Shown: piece after piece, positions 34,139-42,669 of the stretch
Layout of the letters: every line of letters starts with the position of its first letter
How positions within the stretch are numbered: the first letter of the stretch is position 1
From: Streptomyces sp. ADI96-02
GTDB taxonomy: Bacteria; Actinomycetota; Actinomycetes; Streptomycetales; Streptomycetaceae
Direction: 5' to 3'
Length of the DNA: 64,000 nucleotides
NCBI RefSeq assembly: GCF_003846185.1
Contig: NZ_ML123034.1
Span: forward strand, 6,645,070 to 6,709,069
The notes under the pieces: model-generated
Told to the model about the DNA's origin: nothing
Seen by the model: only the letters and a program-made list of their open reading frames with translations
The model's database searches: none
Made by a program: the position numbers and the translations under genes

Positions 34139-34717
34139 ATGCACAGCGTGACCTACTCGATGGGCGTCTCACTCGACGGCTACATCGTCGGGCCGGACGG
34201 CGACTTCAACTGGACGGCACCCGACGAAGAGGTCTTCCGCTTCGTCACCGACGAGATCCGCGAGGTCGGCGTCCACCTGCTGGGACGGAGGCTGTACGAG
34301 ACGATGCTGTACTGGGAGACCGCCGACCAGGACCCTTCGCTCGACGACTCCATGCTGGAATGGGCCGCGGTCTGGAAGCCGCTCCCCAAGGTCGTGTTCT
34401 CCACCACGCTGTCGGCGGTGGAGGGCAACGCCCGCCTGGTTTCCGGCGGCCTGGCGGAGGAGATCGAGCGCTTGCGGGCCGAGCCGGGGGAGGGGAACAT
34501 CGCGATCGGCGGCGCGGCCCTCGCCGCCGAGGCAGCCGCGCTGGGCCTGCTCGACGAGTACCGGACCCGGGTGTACCCGGTGCTGGTGGGCGGTGGCGTT
34601 CCGTTCTTCCCTCGGCACGAGCGCCGGGTGGACCTCGAACTCGTCGAGACCCGTACCTTCAGCTCAGGAATCGTCTTTCTCCGCCACCGCGTGGCGCGCC
34701 GGCCGGCCCCGGCCTGA
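34139..34717 (+). CDS. Dihydrofolate-reductase-fold protein (RibD C-terminal type)
   Basis: A 192-residue protein of the RibD-C/YwjB group, which shares the DHFR fold and binds NADPH but is not known to reduce dihydrofolate. The start YSMGVSLDGYIVGPDG, LLGRRLYETM near 45, IGGAALAAEA near 125 and YPVLVGGGVPFF near 150 are family marks. GAGGAGG at 34126-34132 lies six bases before the ATG. Function unknown; it precedes the RHS gene by about 185 bases but is not obviously connected with it. Confidence 0.88.
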   Translation: MHSVTYSMGVSLDGYIVGPDGDFNWTAPDEEVFRFVTDEIREVGVHLLGRRLYETMLYWETADQDPSLDDSMLEWAAVWKPLPKVVFSTTLSAVEGNARLVSGGLAEEIERLRAEPGEGNIAIGGAALAAEAAALGLLDEYRTRVYPVLVGGGVPFFPRHERRVDLELVETRTFSSGIVFLRHRVARRPAPA

Positions 34718-34902
34718 CGACGGAGCGCGGCGATAGGGCCACTGTCCGCGCACGGACGGTGGTCCGCCGGGGCGGAGCACACATCAGGGTGACGGGATCA
34801 CAGCCCTCCGGGCCCCTTTTAGGGGTTGTTCTGGGGGCGCGGCGTGAGGGCGTGCGTTTGTGTTGTCCGTGTCCCCCTCTCTCGGCGGTCTCGGAGTATG
34901 TG

Positions 34903-37900
34903 ATGTCGGTTCCCCTGTCGCGACGTGCGGTGTCCATGGCTGTCTCGGTTGCCGTGGGTGCTTCGCTGCCTTGGGTCGTGGGCGTGGGCGACGCGTTCGC
35001 CGCACCGGGCGGAGAAGGGTCGATATCGGCCGCGACGGGGTCGCTCGGAGGTGCGGTCGACGAGCGGACCGGTGAGGCGCGGTTCTCCCCGGCCCTCGGC
35101 GGGGTGTCCGGGGCCGCGGGTTCGGGATTGCAGCTGAAGGCCCAGTTCTCCCAGAGGCTGTCGTCCGCGGGCGTGAACCGCTTCGGCCTGGGGCAGGGGA
35201 TGTCGCTCGGGCTGCCGTTCGTGGACGTGGAGCGGGGGACGGTGGTCCTGCCGTCGGGTGAGCAGGTGATGGACAGCTCGAAGGCGTCGGGATTCAAGGA
35301 CTACCCGCTGAAGGACGTGGAGTTCCGCGCGGCGGCTGGCCCCTCCCCGGTCACGCACGCCTACGAGATGAAATCGCTGAAGGACGGCTCGCGGAGTCTC
35401 TTCGACTCCGCGGGCGACCTGGTCGCCGTCGAGGACCGGTTCGGCCATCTCACGAAGCTGGTGTGGACGATCGTCAACGGCCAGCACCGGCTGTCGTCGG
35501 TGACCGGAGGCTGGGGATCGAAGCTGACAGTGAGGTACCGGGGCGATGCGGTGACGTTCGTGTCGCCGAAGCGGTGGGGGCAGACGGCGGCCCCGGAGAC
35601 GGTGGTGCGACTCGACCAGGGACGGGTGAAGTCCGTGACGGACCCGGCCGGTGCGAGGACCGACGTCGAGTGGGCGGTCAAAGGCGCTGCGCGGGTGAAC
35701 GTCCCGTCGGCGGTCACTCTGCCCACCGGAGCGCGCACGGAGTTCGACTACCGGGAGTACGAGCCCCGGTCGGGCGCCGTGGTCGCGGTCTCCGCGTTCG
35801 AGGTGAAGGACTCGCACGGCGGGACGCTGACCGACCGGGTGTCGGTCAGCCTGGACCCGGACGGCGCCAACGGCGGCCGGAACTTCACGGGGTGTCCGCA
35901 GTACTGCGCCGACGGCACGGACGGCCTGGAGAACTCCGGCGACGGGTCGTTCTCGTACCGGGTGCGCTTCACACAGCGCTCCGGGCAGGAGACCGAGCGT
36001 TCGTACAACGCCCTGCACCTGCAGAAGAGCGAGGTGGTGCGGGTCAGGCTCGGTTCGCAGACGAAGGAGGTCTCCCGCACGGACCTCTCGTACCCCGGCG
36101 AGGGGGCGGACGGCGCGCCGCCGAAGGTGAAAAACGCCCCGGCGAACTACCAGACGCCTTCGCGCGTGGAGGTCACCACCACTGACCCCGAGGACGCCAC
36201 GCGGAAGAAGACCAGTGAGGTCTCCACGGAGTTCGACGCGATGGGCCGGCAGATCTCGCAGACGCGGAACGGGGTACGGACCACCACCGAGTTCGGGGCC
36301 AACTCCCTTCCGGTGCGGACGGAGACGAAGGACATCGCGACGGGGGCCCGTGAGGTGGTGGAGAACGCGCTGACCGGCGACGGGAAGGCCGTCGCCAGGA
36401 CCGTCACGAAGGCGGCGCAGGGTGCTGCGCACGACCTGGGGACGGTGTCCAGCCAGGAGTTCGAGTACCACGGGGGCGAGTTGGCGGGCGAAGTCGCGAA
36501 GACGACGGTCACCGGCGATTCCCGCGCGAAGGGCGGAGACCCGGGTCCGGCCGTGACGTCCACCGCGAGCACGGTGGAGAAGGACGCGGCAGGCGTGGGG
36601 CGACGGACGGACAAGGTGACCGGCGCGGACGGCGTGACGACCACGACCGTGTCGGACCTGGCCGGCGGAGTGACACTGTCGGAGAAGACCGGCGACCTGG
36701 CGGAAGAGGTCAACGAGTACGACGTGGCCGACCGGCTGGTGAAGACGACGGCTGACGACGGGACGGTGACGCGTGCCTCGTACGAGACGCGGCGGGGCGT
36801 GGTCGGCGGTGCACCAGGGGGAACGTCGACGACGAGTCGGCGTGAGTCGGACGGATTCGCGTCGCGGACGGTGACGGATGAACTGGGCCGCCGGACGGCG
36901 TCCGAGACGAACTACCAACCGTCCGCCGACGGAGGCCGAGGCGCGATGCTGCCCGAGGGCCAGTGGCGGCCGACGGGCGCGGCGGAGTACAACACCGCCG
37001 GTCAGCAGGTGAAGAGCGTCGATGCCGGCGGGCGGGAGACCACCGTCGAACACGACGCGTGGGGCATTCCCGCGAAGACGACCGGTCCCGACGGAACGGT
37101 GACGTTCAGCAACCATGACGATGTCGCGGGTACCGCCACCGACCGGACGGTTCCCGGGGGTCAGGCGCGGACGACCGTCACGTCGAGCCGAACGGTCGAC
37201 GACCGCGGCAACCCGGTCGGGGACGAGACCACCCACGGTGACGGCACGCCCGGCATCGCGGCGGAAACGGTCTACGACGCCTTCGGCAGGCCCACCCGGT
37301 CCCAGGACGACACGAGCCCGTTCACCGCCGAGCGCGCCTACACCGCGGCCGGGCTCCCGCAGACGGACACGTTGGCCCCGAAGGAGAAGGGCTCCGGGAC
37401 GGACGTGGTGGCCGACTACGCGCTGGACGCGTTCGGGAACAAGACGCAGAAGACGCTGTCCAAGGGCGCCGAGTCCGCTGAGGGCTGGAAGACGGTGTCC
37501 GACGCGGCCGGGCGGACGAAGGAGATCACGGCTCCGGGCGGCGCGGGAACGTCGAGCATGACGTACGGCAAGGCCAACGGACTGGTGGAGTCGGTGGCCT
37601 TGCCCGACGGTTCGGTGGCGCACCAGCGCGTGGACGCGTCCGGGCGTGGTGTCGAGGCATGGGTGTCGCCGAAGGACGACCCGGGCGCCAGGCGTGAGCA
37701 CGTGCGGACCTCGTACGACCCGGTCACGGGCCAGAAGAACGCGGTGTGGCGGTCCGGTGATGAGGCCGGTTCGAAGATCACCTTCGCGTACCACCCGGAC
37801 AGCACCGTGAAGGAGCGGGTGGATCCGGGTGGGAAGAGGACGTCGTACACCTACAACGACGAAGGAAAGCCCGCCACGGTCACCGACCACACCGGTGCGG

Positions 37901-39900
37901 TCACCTCCTACACCTACGACGGGAAGAGCGGCCGGATGACCCAGGCCGTCCAGTCACGGGCCGGGAAGGAGCTGGCCAGGGTCTCCTACGCGTACGACGC
38001 CTCCGGCCGCCCCGAGAAGATCGACCGGGGCAACGGCGCGGTGAGCACGTACACGTTCAACGACGCGGGCCTGCCGACGGGCGAGAAGCACACGGCGCCC
38101 GGCGGCAGGGTCATCGCGGAGCACGCCTACTCGTACACCCCGCAGCGGCAGCTCGCCACCGACGTCGCGACGCTGCGGGAGAAGGACGGCAGCGAGAAGA
38201 GGACCGCGACCGCGCACACCTACGACACCGAGAAGCGGCTCACCCGTACCCACGTCACCGAGGGCCACACGCCCGGCCAGGGAACCCTGGTCAGCCGGTC
38301 CGACTACGCCTACGACCTCGTCTCCAACCTCTCCGAGGCCAAGGTCACCACGCGTGCGGCCGACGGCACCGAGAAGACCGCCACCACCGGCTACGAGCAC
38401 GATGCCGCCTCCCGCACCACCCACATCACCGAGGACGGCCAGAGGAAGGCGCAGACCTACGACAGCGCCGGTCGGCTCACCCGCGCCGCCGACGGCACCA
38501 CTCACACCTACGACGCCGGCGGGCAGCTCACCGCAACGCGTGCTCCCGACGGCACCACCATCACGAACACGTACAACGCGGCCGGGGAGCGCGACACCCA
38601 GACCACCCGCACGCCTGACGGCGCCGAGAACACTCTCACCTACCGCCCCGGCACCGAAACGGGCCAGGACGGCACGACGGCGAGCTACCTGACCGGCCGC
38701 AGCAGGGAATCGCGCACCCTCACCCCGGCCGACGGCCAGAACCCGCAGACCGGCTACTACCTCACCAACCGCCGAGGCGACAAGACCCACACCCTCGACG
38801 CGAGCGGTACGGAAACGGGCCGGACCGCCTACACCGACTACGGCCGTCCCATCACCCCGACCCCACGCACCGGATCCGTCACCGAGAACCCCTACGGCTA
38901 CGCCGGCGAGTACACCACTCCCAGCGGCCACCAGTCCCTCGGCAGCCGCTGGTACGACACGCGGACCGCCGCGTTCACCGGACCCGACGCCCCGGTCGCC
39001 GGCATGCTCAACCCCTACACCTACGCCACAGGCGACCCCGTCAACTACACCGACCCCACCGGACAGAGCCCTGAACAGTCCGGGAACTGGTTCACGGACT
39101 CCTGGTTCAACAAGGAAGTCCTCGGCTGGGAGGGCATGCCCTACCTCGACATCGCCCTCGCCGCCGCGGGCATCGCCCTCACCGCCGTTTCCGGCGGAGC
39201 AGCAGCCCCTGCGGCGACCCTTTTCGCCGGACGCGCGATCAAGGCCGCGCTCACCATCGGCGCCCTCGCCACCATCCCCGCCGCCGCCGACCAGATCGCC
39301 ATCAACACGACCGGACAGGGCTTCATGCCCGAGAACGTCCGCACGGGATTCGACGTCGCCGCACTCGCCGGGGGCATCACCGGCGGCCTCATCGGCATCA
39401 AGAACGCCCCCGGAGCCGCGACGAGGATCAAACAGTTCGCGGGGAACATTCATGCCAAGGCATTCCAGGCGAAGAATGTCGAACTCGTGCCGCCCGTGGA
39501 GAAATTCGGCCCCAATAATTTCACGTCGAAGATCGAAGCTCTTGACGAATATCAGAAGTCGAACAAAATGAGTAACGGTGATCTTTTGAATCTGAAGAAG
39601 CACAAGCTGGGAAGCGGCGCTCTCCCGGAATTCAGTGAAAAATGGGTGATGGCCAAGAAGAAGAGCGGCGACGCCTATCAATTGATAAGCAGGGAGACGG
39701 CTGCCGAAGCGAATTCCGCATACTTTTGGAATCGCCGCTACTCTTCCATCAGGTACAGGGCGACCGTCACGGACACGCCGGTGAGCCCCGCGTCCCCGGG
39801 AGGTGGGGGAAACGTACCCCGCGCCCCCGGCGATGCTCCTGGCGTTTCCGGAATCCCCCACCTTTCCGACGCCGCCAAGGCGATGAGTGCGGCGTCCTGA
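34903..39900 (+). CDS. Secreted RHS/YD-repeat protein with C-terminal toxin-like tip
   Basis: A 1665-residue exported protein. Residues 1-34 are a signal peptide ending in AFA. A long beta-rich region follows, with dozens of YD-type repeats (for example YDAFGR, YTYDG, YNAAGER) that in the family build a closed shell. The RHS core lies near residues 1295-1385 (YGYAGEY, SRWYD, PYTYATGDPVNYTDPTG), the usual end of the shell. After it come hydrophobic helices with GFDVAALAGGITG (about 1485) and a final variable domain from about 1510 whose DNA (39440-39770) is clearly AT-richer. Such tips are usually toxins released against competitors. GGAG precedes the ATG. The large upstream extension of the frame overlaps another gene and is not used. 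Confidence 0.92.
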   Translation: MSVPLSRRAVSMAVSVAVGASLPWVVGVGDAFAAPGGEGSISAATGSLGGAVDERTGEARFSPALGGVSGAAGSGLQLKAQFSQRLSSAGVNRFGLGQGMSLGLPFVDVERGTVVLPSGEQVMDSSKASGFKDYPLKDVEFRAAAGPSPVTHAYEMKSLKDGSRSLFDSAGDLVAVEDRFGHLTKLVWTIVNGQHRLSSVTGGWGSKLTVRYRGDAVTFVSPKRWGQTAAPETVVRLDQGRVKSVTDPAGARTDVEWAVKGAARVNVPSAVTLPTGARTEFDYREYEPRSGAVVAVSAFEVKDSHGGTLTDRVSVSLDPDGANGGRNFTGCPQYCADGTDGLENSGDGSFSYRVRFTQRSGQETERSYNALHLQKSEVVRVRLGSQTKEVSRTDLSYPGEGADGAPPKVKNAPANYQTPSRVEVTTTDPEDATRKKTSEVSTEFDAMGRQISQTRNGVRTTTEFGANSLPVRTETKDIATGAREVVENALTGDGKAVARTVTKAAQGAAHDLGTVSSQEFEYHGGELAGEVAKTTVTGDSRAKGGDPGPAVTSTASTVEKDAAGVGRRTDKVTGADGVTTTTVSDLAGGVTLSEKTGDLAEEVNEYDVADRLVKTTADDGTVTRASYETRRGVVGGAPGGTSTTSRRESDGFASRTVTDELGRRTASETNYQPSADGGRGAMLPEGQWRPTGAAEYNTAGQQVKSVDAGGRETTVEHDAWGIPAKTTGPDGTVTFSNHDDVAGTATDRTVPGGQARTTVTSSRTVDDRGNPVGDETTHGDGTPGIAAETVYDAFGRPTRSQDDTSPFTAERAYTAAGLPQTDTLAPKEKGSGTDVVADYALDAFGNKTQKTLSKGAESAEGWKTVSDAAGRTKEITAPGGAGTSSMTYGKANGLVESVALPDGSVAHQRVDASGRGVEAWVSPKDDPGARREHVRTSYDPVTGQKNAVWRSGDEAGSKITFAYHPDSTVKERVDPGGKRTSYTYNDEGKPATVTDHTGAVTSYTYDGKSGRMTQAVQSRAGKELARVSYAYDASGRPEKIDRGNGAVSTYTFNDAGLPTGEKHTAPGGRVIAEHAYSYTPQRQLATDVATLREKDGSEKRTATAHTYDTEKRLTRTHVTEGHTPGQGTLVSRSDYAYDLVSNLSEAKVTTRAADGTEKTATTGYEHDAASRTTHITEDGQRKAQTYDSAGRLTRAADGTTHTYDAGGQLTATRAPDGTTITNTYNAAGERDTQTTRTPDGAENTLTYRPGTETGQDGTTASYLTGRSRESRTLTPADGQNPQTGYYLTNRRGDKTHTLDASGTETGRTAYTDYGRPITPTPRTGSVTENPYGYAGEYTTPSGHQSLGSRWYDTRTAAFTGPDAPVAGMLNPYTYATGDPVNYTDPTGQSPEQSGNWFTDSWFNKEVLGWEGMPYLDIALAAAGIALTAVSGGAAAPAATLFAGRAIKAALTIGALATIPAAADQIAINTTGQGFMPENVRTGFDVAALAGGITGGLIGIKNAPGAATRIKQFAGNIHAKAFQAKNVELVPPVEKFGPNNFTSKIEALDEYQKSNKMSNGDLLNLKKHKLGSGALPEFSEKWVMAKKKSGDAYQLISRETAAEANSAYFWNRRYSSIRYRATVTDTPVSPASPGGGGNVPRAPGDAPGVSGIPHLSDAAKAMSAAS

Positions 39901-39946
39901 CAGGCCGGCGGCCGGCCGGACCTGGAGCGTGGCCACCGCCGCAACC

Positions 39947-40831
39947 TCAGGAGGGTGCGTCGGTGGGGCGACCCGCGTCCATGGTCCAGGCGGCGAGCAG
40001 GCGCAGGGCGCTGTCGGAAGGGGAGCCGGGTTCGGCGGTGTAGAGGTAGAGGGCCTGGTCGGGATCGTCGGGGAGGGTGAGCGATTCGTATTCCAGGCCC
40101 AGCTCGCCGACCAACGGATGCCGGTAGAGCTTGGTGCCGTGTGTGTACTCGTGCACGTCGTGGTCGGCCCACCACTGGCGGAAGTCCTCGTCGTGGACGG
40201 ACAACTGCCCGACCAGCTCGCTCAGGCGCGGATCGTGGGGATGGCGACCGGCGTACAGGCGCAGAGCGGCGACCGTCCCCCGGGCGGCCCGTTCCCAGTC
40301 GGCGAGCAGGTCGCGGGCGGTGGGGTCGAGGAAGATGAAGCGGGCGAGATTGCGGTCGCGGTGGGGCAACGCGTCGAAGTCGGTGTAGAGGGCCTGGGCG
40401 AGAGAGTTGGCGGCCAGGACGTCGAGGCGGTGGCCGAGGATCATCGCCGGGGTGCCGGGCAGGGCGTCCAGGATCCGGCGCAGGCCCGGTCGTACGCGCT
40501 GAGGCCGCTCCGCGGCCCGGCGACCGCGGGCGGGCCTGCGCCTCGCCAGGTTGAAGAGATGGGCCCGTTCGGTGGCGTCGAGCCTCAGTGCGCGGGCGAC
40601 GGCGTCCAGTACGTCGGCGGACACGTTCGGGTTGCGTCCGCGTTCGAGCCGTACGTAGTAGTCGACGCTGACGCCGGCCAGCTGCGCCACCTCCTCCCGG
40701 CGCAGACCGGGAACCCGGCGCCGTCCGGCGTGAAGGGCCGCGCCTGCCTCCTCGGGGTGGATACGGGCCCGTCGGGAGCGCAGGAAGTCCCGCAGTTCCG
40801 CGTGGGGCTCCGGCCCCGGCGTCGTGTTCAT
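39947..40831 (-). CDS. XRE-family regulator with MmyB-like ligand domain
   Basis: A 294-residue regulator. The N-terminal HTH spans about residues 35-90 (LRREEVAQLAGVSVDYYVRLERG), followed by a linker rich in Arg and a C-terminal PAS-like MmyB domain beginning near residue 115, which in relatives binds a fatty acid or similar ligand. These proteins typically sit opposite a short-chain dehydrogenase gene and repress it; that exact arrangement is seen here with the gene at 40989. Start at 40831. It ends 46 bases from the convergent RHS gene, leaving no room for an immunity gene there. Confidence 0.9.
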   Translation of the reverse strand: MNTTPGPEPHAELRDFLRSRRARIHPEEAGAALHAGRRRVPGLRREEVAQLAGVSVDYYVRLERGRNPNVSADVLDAVARALRLDATERAHLFNLARRRPARGRRAAERPQRVRPGLRRILDALPGTPAMILGHRLDVLAANSLAQALYTDFDALPHRDRNLARFIFLDPTARDLLADWERAARGTVAALRLYAGRHPHDPRLSELVGQLSVHDEDFRQWWADHDVHEYTHGTKLYRHPLVGELGLEYESLTLPDDPDQALYLYTAEPGSPSDSALRLLAAWTMDAGRPTDAPS

Positions 40832-40988
40832 CCCTTCAGGCTATGACGCGCCCGCCCGACCCGACCCCGCGCAAGGGGGGCCTGCCGGACCCCCTGTACG
40901 TCATGCCCCCTTCGACGACCTGCCGCGAGGCCGTCGCGATGGTCTCCTTGATCTGGGCGCACCGCGCGCCACTACGAAAGGAATCACC

Positions 40989-41711
40989 ATGGCCAAGCCC
41001 TTGATCGTCATCACCGGTGCCAGCTCCGGCATCGGCGCCGCCACCGCTCGCCTGCTGTCCGCACAGGGGCACCCGCTTCTCCTGCTGGCCCGCCGGTTGG
41101 AGAAGCTGGAGGAACTGGGCCTGCCGAACACCCTGTGCCGCCAGGCGGACGTCACCGACAGGGCCGCCGTCGAGATGGCCGTCCGCGAGGCCGAGGAACG
41201 GTTCGGACCGGTCGACGCCCTGGTCAACAACGCGGGCGCGATGCTGCTCGGCCGGATCGCCGACCAGCCCGTGGAGGAGTGGGACCGGATGATCGACCTG
41301 AACGTCAAGGCGGTGCTCTACGGTACCCGGGCGGTCCTCCCCGGCATGATCGCCCGGCGCGCCGGCACGATCATCAACGTCAGCTCGATCGCCGGCCGCA
41401 AGACCTTCCCCAACCACACCGCGTATGTCGGCACCAAGTTCGCCGTGCACGCCATGTCGGAGAACCTGCGCGAGGAGGTCTCGTCATCAGGCGTGCGCGT
41501 GGTGACCATCGCCCCGGGCGCCGTGGAGACGGAACTGCTCTCCCACACCAGCGACGAGAAGATCAAGACCGACTACGAGGCGTGGAAGAAGGCGGCCGGC
41601 GGCGCGCTGGACCCGCAGACGGTCGCCGAGGCCATCGCCTACGCCTACCAGCAGCCGCAGAACGTCACCATCCGTGAGATCGTCCTCGCCGCCACCGGCC
41701 AGGAAGCCTGA
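40989..41711 (+). CDS. Classical short-chain dehydrogenase (SDR)
   Basis: A 240-residue classical SDR with TGASSGIGAATA near residue 9, NNAG near 84, the catalytic Ser in NVSSIAG near 135 and TAYVGTKFA (Tyr-x-x-x-Lys) near 150. It oxidises or reduces an alcohol/carbonyl with NAD(P). AAAGGA precedes the ATG with good spacing. Divergent from the MmyB-like XRE repressor, with about 157 bases between start codons that should contain the operator. Substrate unknown. Confidence 0.92.
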   Translation: MAKPLIVITGASSGIGAATARLLSAQGHPLLLLARRLEKLEELGLPNTLCRQADVTDRAAVEMAVREAEERFGPVDALVNNAGAMLLGRIADQPVEEWDRMIDLNVKAVLYGTRAVLPGMIARRAGTIINVSSIAGRKTFPNHTAYVGTKFAVHAMSENLREEVSSSGVRVVTIAPGAVETELLSHTSDEKIKTDYEAWKKAAGGALDPQTVAEAIAYAYQQPQNVTIREIVLAATGQEA

Positions 41712-42184
41712 GAACCCGCCCGCCCCTCTCCGACCCCGACGCCGGCGACCGAGGAGACGGTCGAGGGGGGAGTCCGGCGGTGCGTAGGCGGATGACTACG
41801 GAGTGAAGACGAACGCGCTGTTCCCGAGGGCGTCGGCGAAAGACCCGTTCCCGCCCTGCAGGAGCGAATGGCGGTTGAGCAGGTAGGTGAAGCGAAAGAT
41901 GTGGCACCTGATCTTGTTCTTCATCTTCTGCATCGATTTCTCCGAGGCGATGAGGGGGAGCCGTCTGTTCTCCGGTACGTATCCACCGTCGCGCGGAAGC
42001 CGACCGCTTCCCACAGGGAACCCTCCTAGCATGTCGACATGTCTGTCTGTCGATGTGGCCGGCGGGCGCGTCGCACGAACCCTTCTCCGTAGATCGCTTC
42101 GCCCGGCCCGACGAGGGCAGCGCCTCCGCCGGGCCGGGCTATAGCGCTGCCCTGGCGTAGCACCGCCACGGACAGCCTGCTGGA
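41712..42184. other. Low-GC interval between SDR and relics
   Basis: A region of unusual composition for this genome, especially 41820-41960. It contains the small minus-strand ORF at 41796-41933 and a perfect 12-base palindrome CATGTCGACATG at 42030-42041, a possible operator with no identified target. Nothing else can be supported. Confidence 0.4.
41796..41933 (-). CDS. Possible 45-residue peptide, unrecognised
   Basis: A short frame starting at ATG 41933 with a well-placed CGGAG six bases before it. The first part is basic and hydrophobic (MQKMKNKIRCHIFRFTYLL); the last 19 residues start Gly-Gly and have Asp at position 8, ending in FVFTP. That tail would fit a lasso-peptide core, but the leader lacks the usual Thr at -2 and no lasso biosynthesis genes are present. 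The composition is AT-rich, unlike neighbours. It may also be a gene fragment. Confidence 0.3.
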   Translation of the reverse strand: MQKMKNKIRCHIFRFTYLLNRHSLLQGGNGSFADALGNSAFVFTP

Positions 42185-42286
42185 ATGCAGAGGATTCAGC
42201 GGGTTGCCGGCGCGGTCGTCGGCGCGGCGGTGGGCGACGCCTTGGGCGGCCCTTTCGGATTCGGTCCCCGTGGAGTGTTCTCCGGC
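42185..42286 (+). pseudogene. N-terminal fragment of an ADP-ribosylglycohydrolase
   Basis: The ATG at 42185 opens with GAVVGAAVGDALGGPF, the signature start of ADP-ribosylglycohydrolase/MacroD-unrelated DraG-like proteins, in which the conserved Asp residues bind magnesium. After about 34 residues the similarity stops abruptly and the frame continues as meaningless Gly/Val/Arg-rich sequence. The break coincides with the end of an oxidoreductase relic on the opposite strand, so this is a truncated remnant joined by a rearrangement. Confidence 0.55.
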
Positions 42287-42600
42287 GTAGTGCGGTCCGG
42301 AGAGGTGGACGTGGGCCGTCGGGAACGCGAGCCGGTAGGCGTGGCGGCCGGGGTGGTCGACGGCGGCGTGCACGACGGTGACCACGCGGGGCACGGGGCG
42401 TCCGGCGTCCGCCGCGCCCTTCGCCATGGCGGGATCAGGGTGCCCCGGACGTAGCCGGGCGGGGTCATCCAGCTGATCGCGGTGTCGGCGACCCCGTCGG
42501 CGGCGCGGGCGCGAGGGCGGGCCGCGGGACGCCGAGTCCGGTCTCCACCCTGGGGTGCCGCAGGCCGGGGAGGGCGACCGCGCTGCCGTCGGCCGGAGGC
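42277..42600 (-). pseudogene. Relic of an LLM-class (luciferase-like) F420/flavin-dependent oxidoreductase
   Basis: Three reading-frame pieces on the minus strand line up with the C-terminal half of luciferase-like monooxygenases. The pieces are GLRHPRVETGLGVPRPALA (near 42530), ADGVADTAISWMTPPGYVRG (near 42460) and AKGAADAGRPVPRVVTVVHA (from 42424). They lie in different frames, with at least two frameshifts and missing sequence between the first two. Similarity ends near 42277, where the glycohydrolase fragment begins in the other orientation. The gene is dead. Confidence 0.55.
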
Positions 42601-42669
42601 GTGGAGCCGTTTCTTTGACATTGCCGGCCGAACCGGTGTTGAGGGCGTGACGGCAGCGGTTCCCTTCGA

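Noticed and set aside
34072..34902. 277-residue upstream extension of the RHS protein
   Set aside because: It overlaps the RibD-C/DHFR-like gene in another frame, and a signal peptide begins at 34903 behind a ribosome-binding site.
41887..42144. 85-codon plus-strand frame beginning MKRKMWHLILFF
   Set aside because: The hydrophobic start resembles a signal peptide, but the rest is meaningless, there is no ribosome-binding site, and the opposite strand has a better-signalled small ORF.
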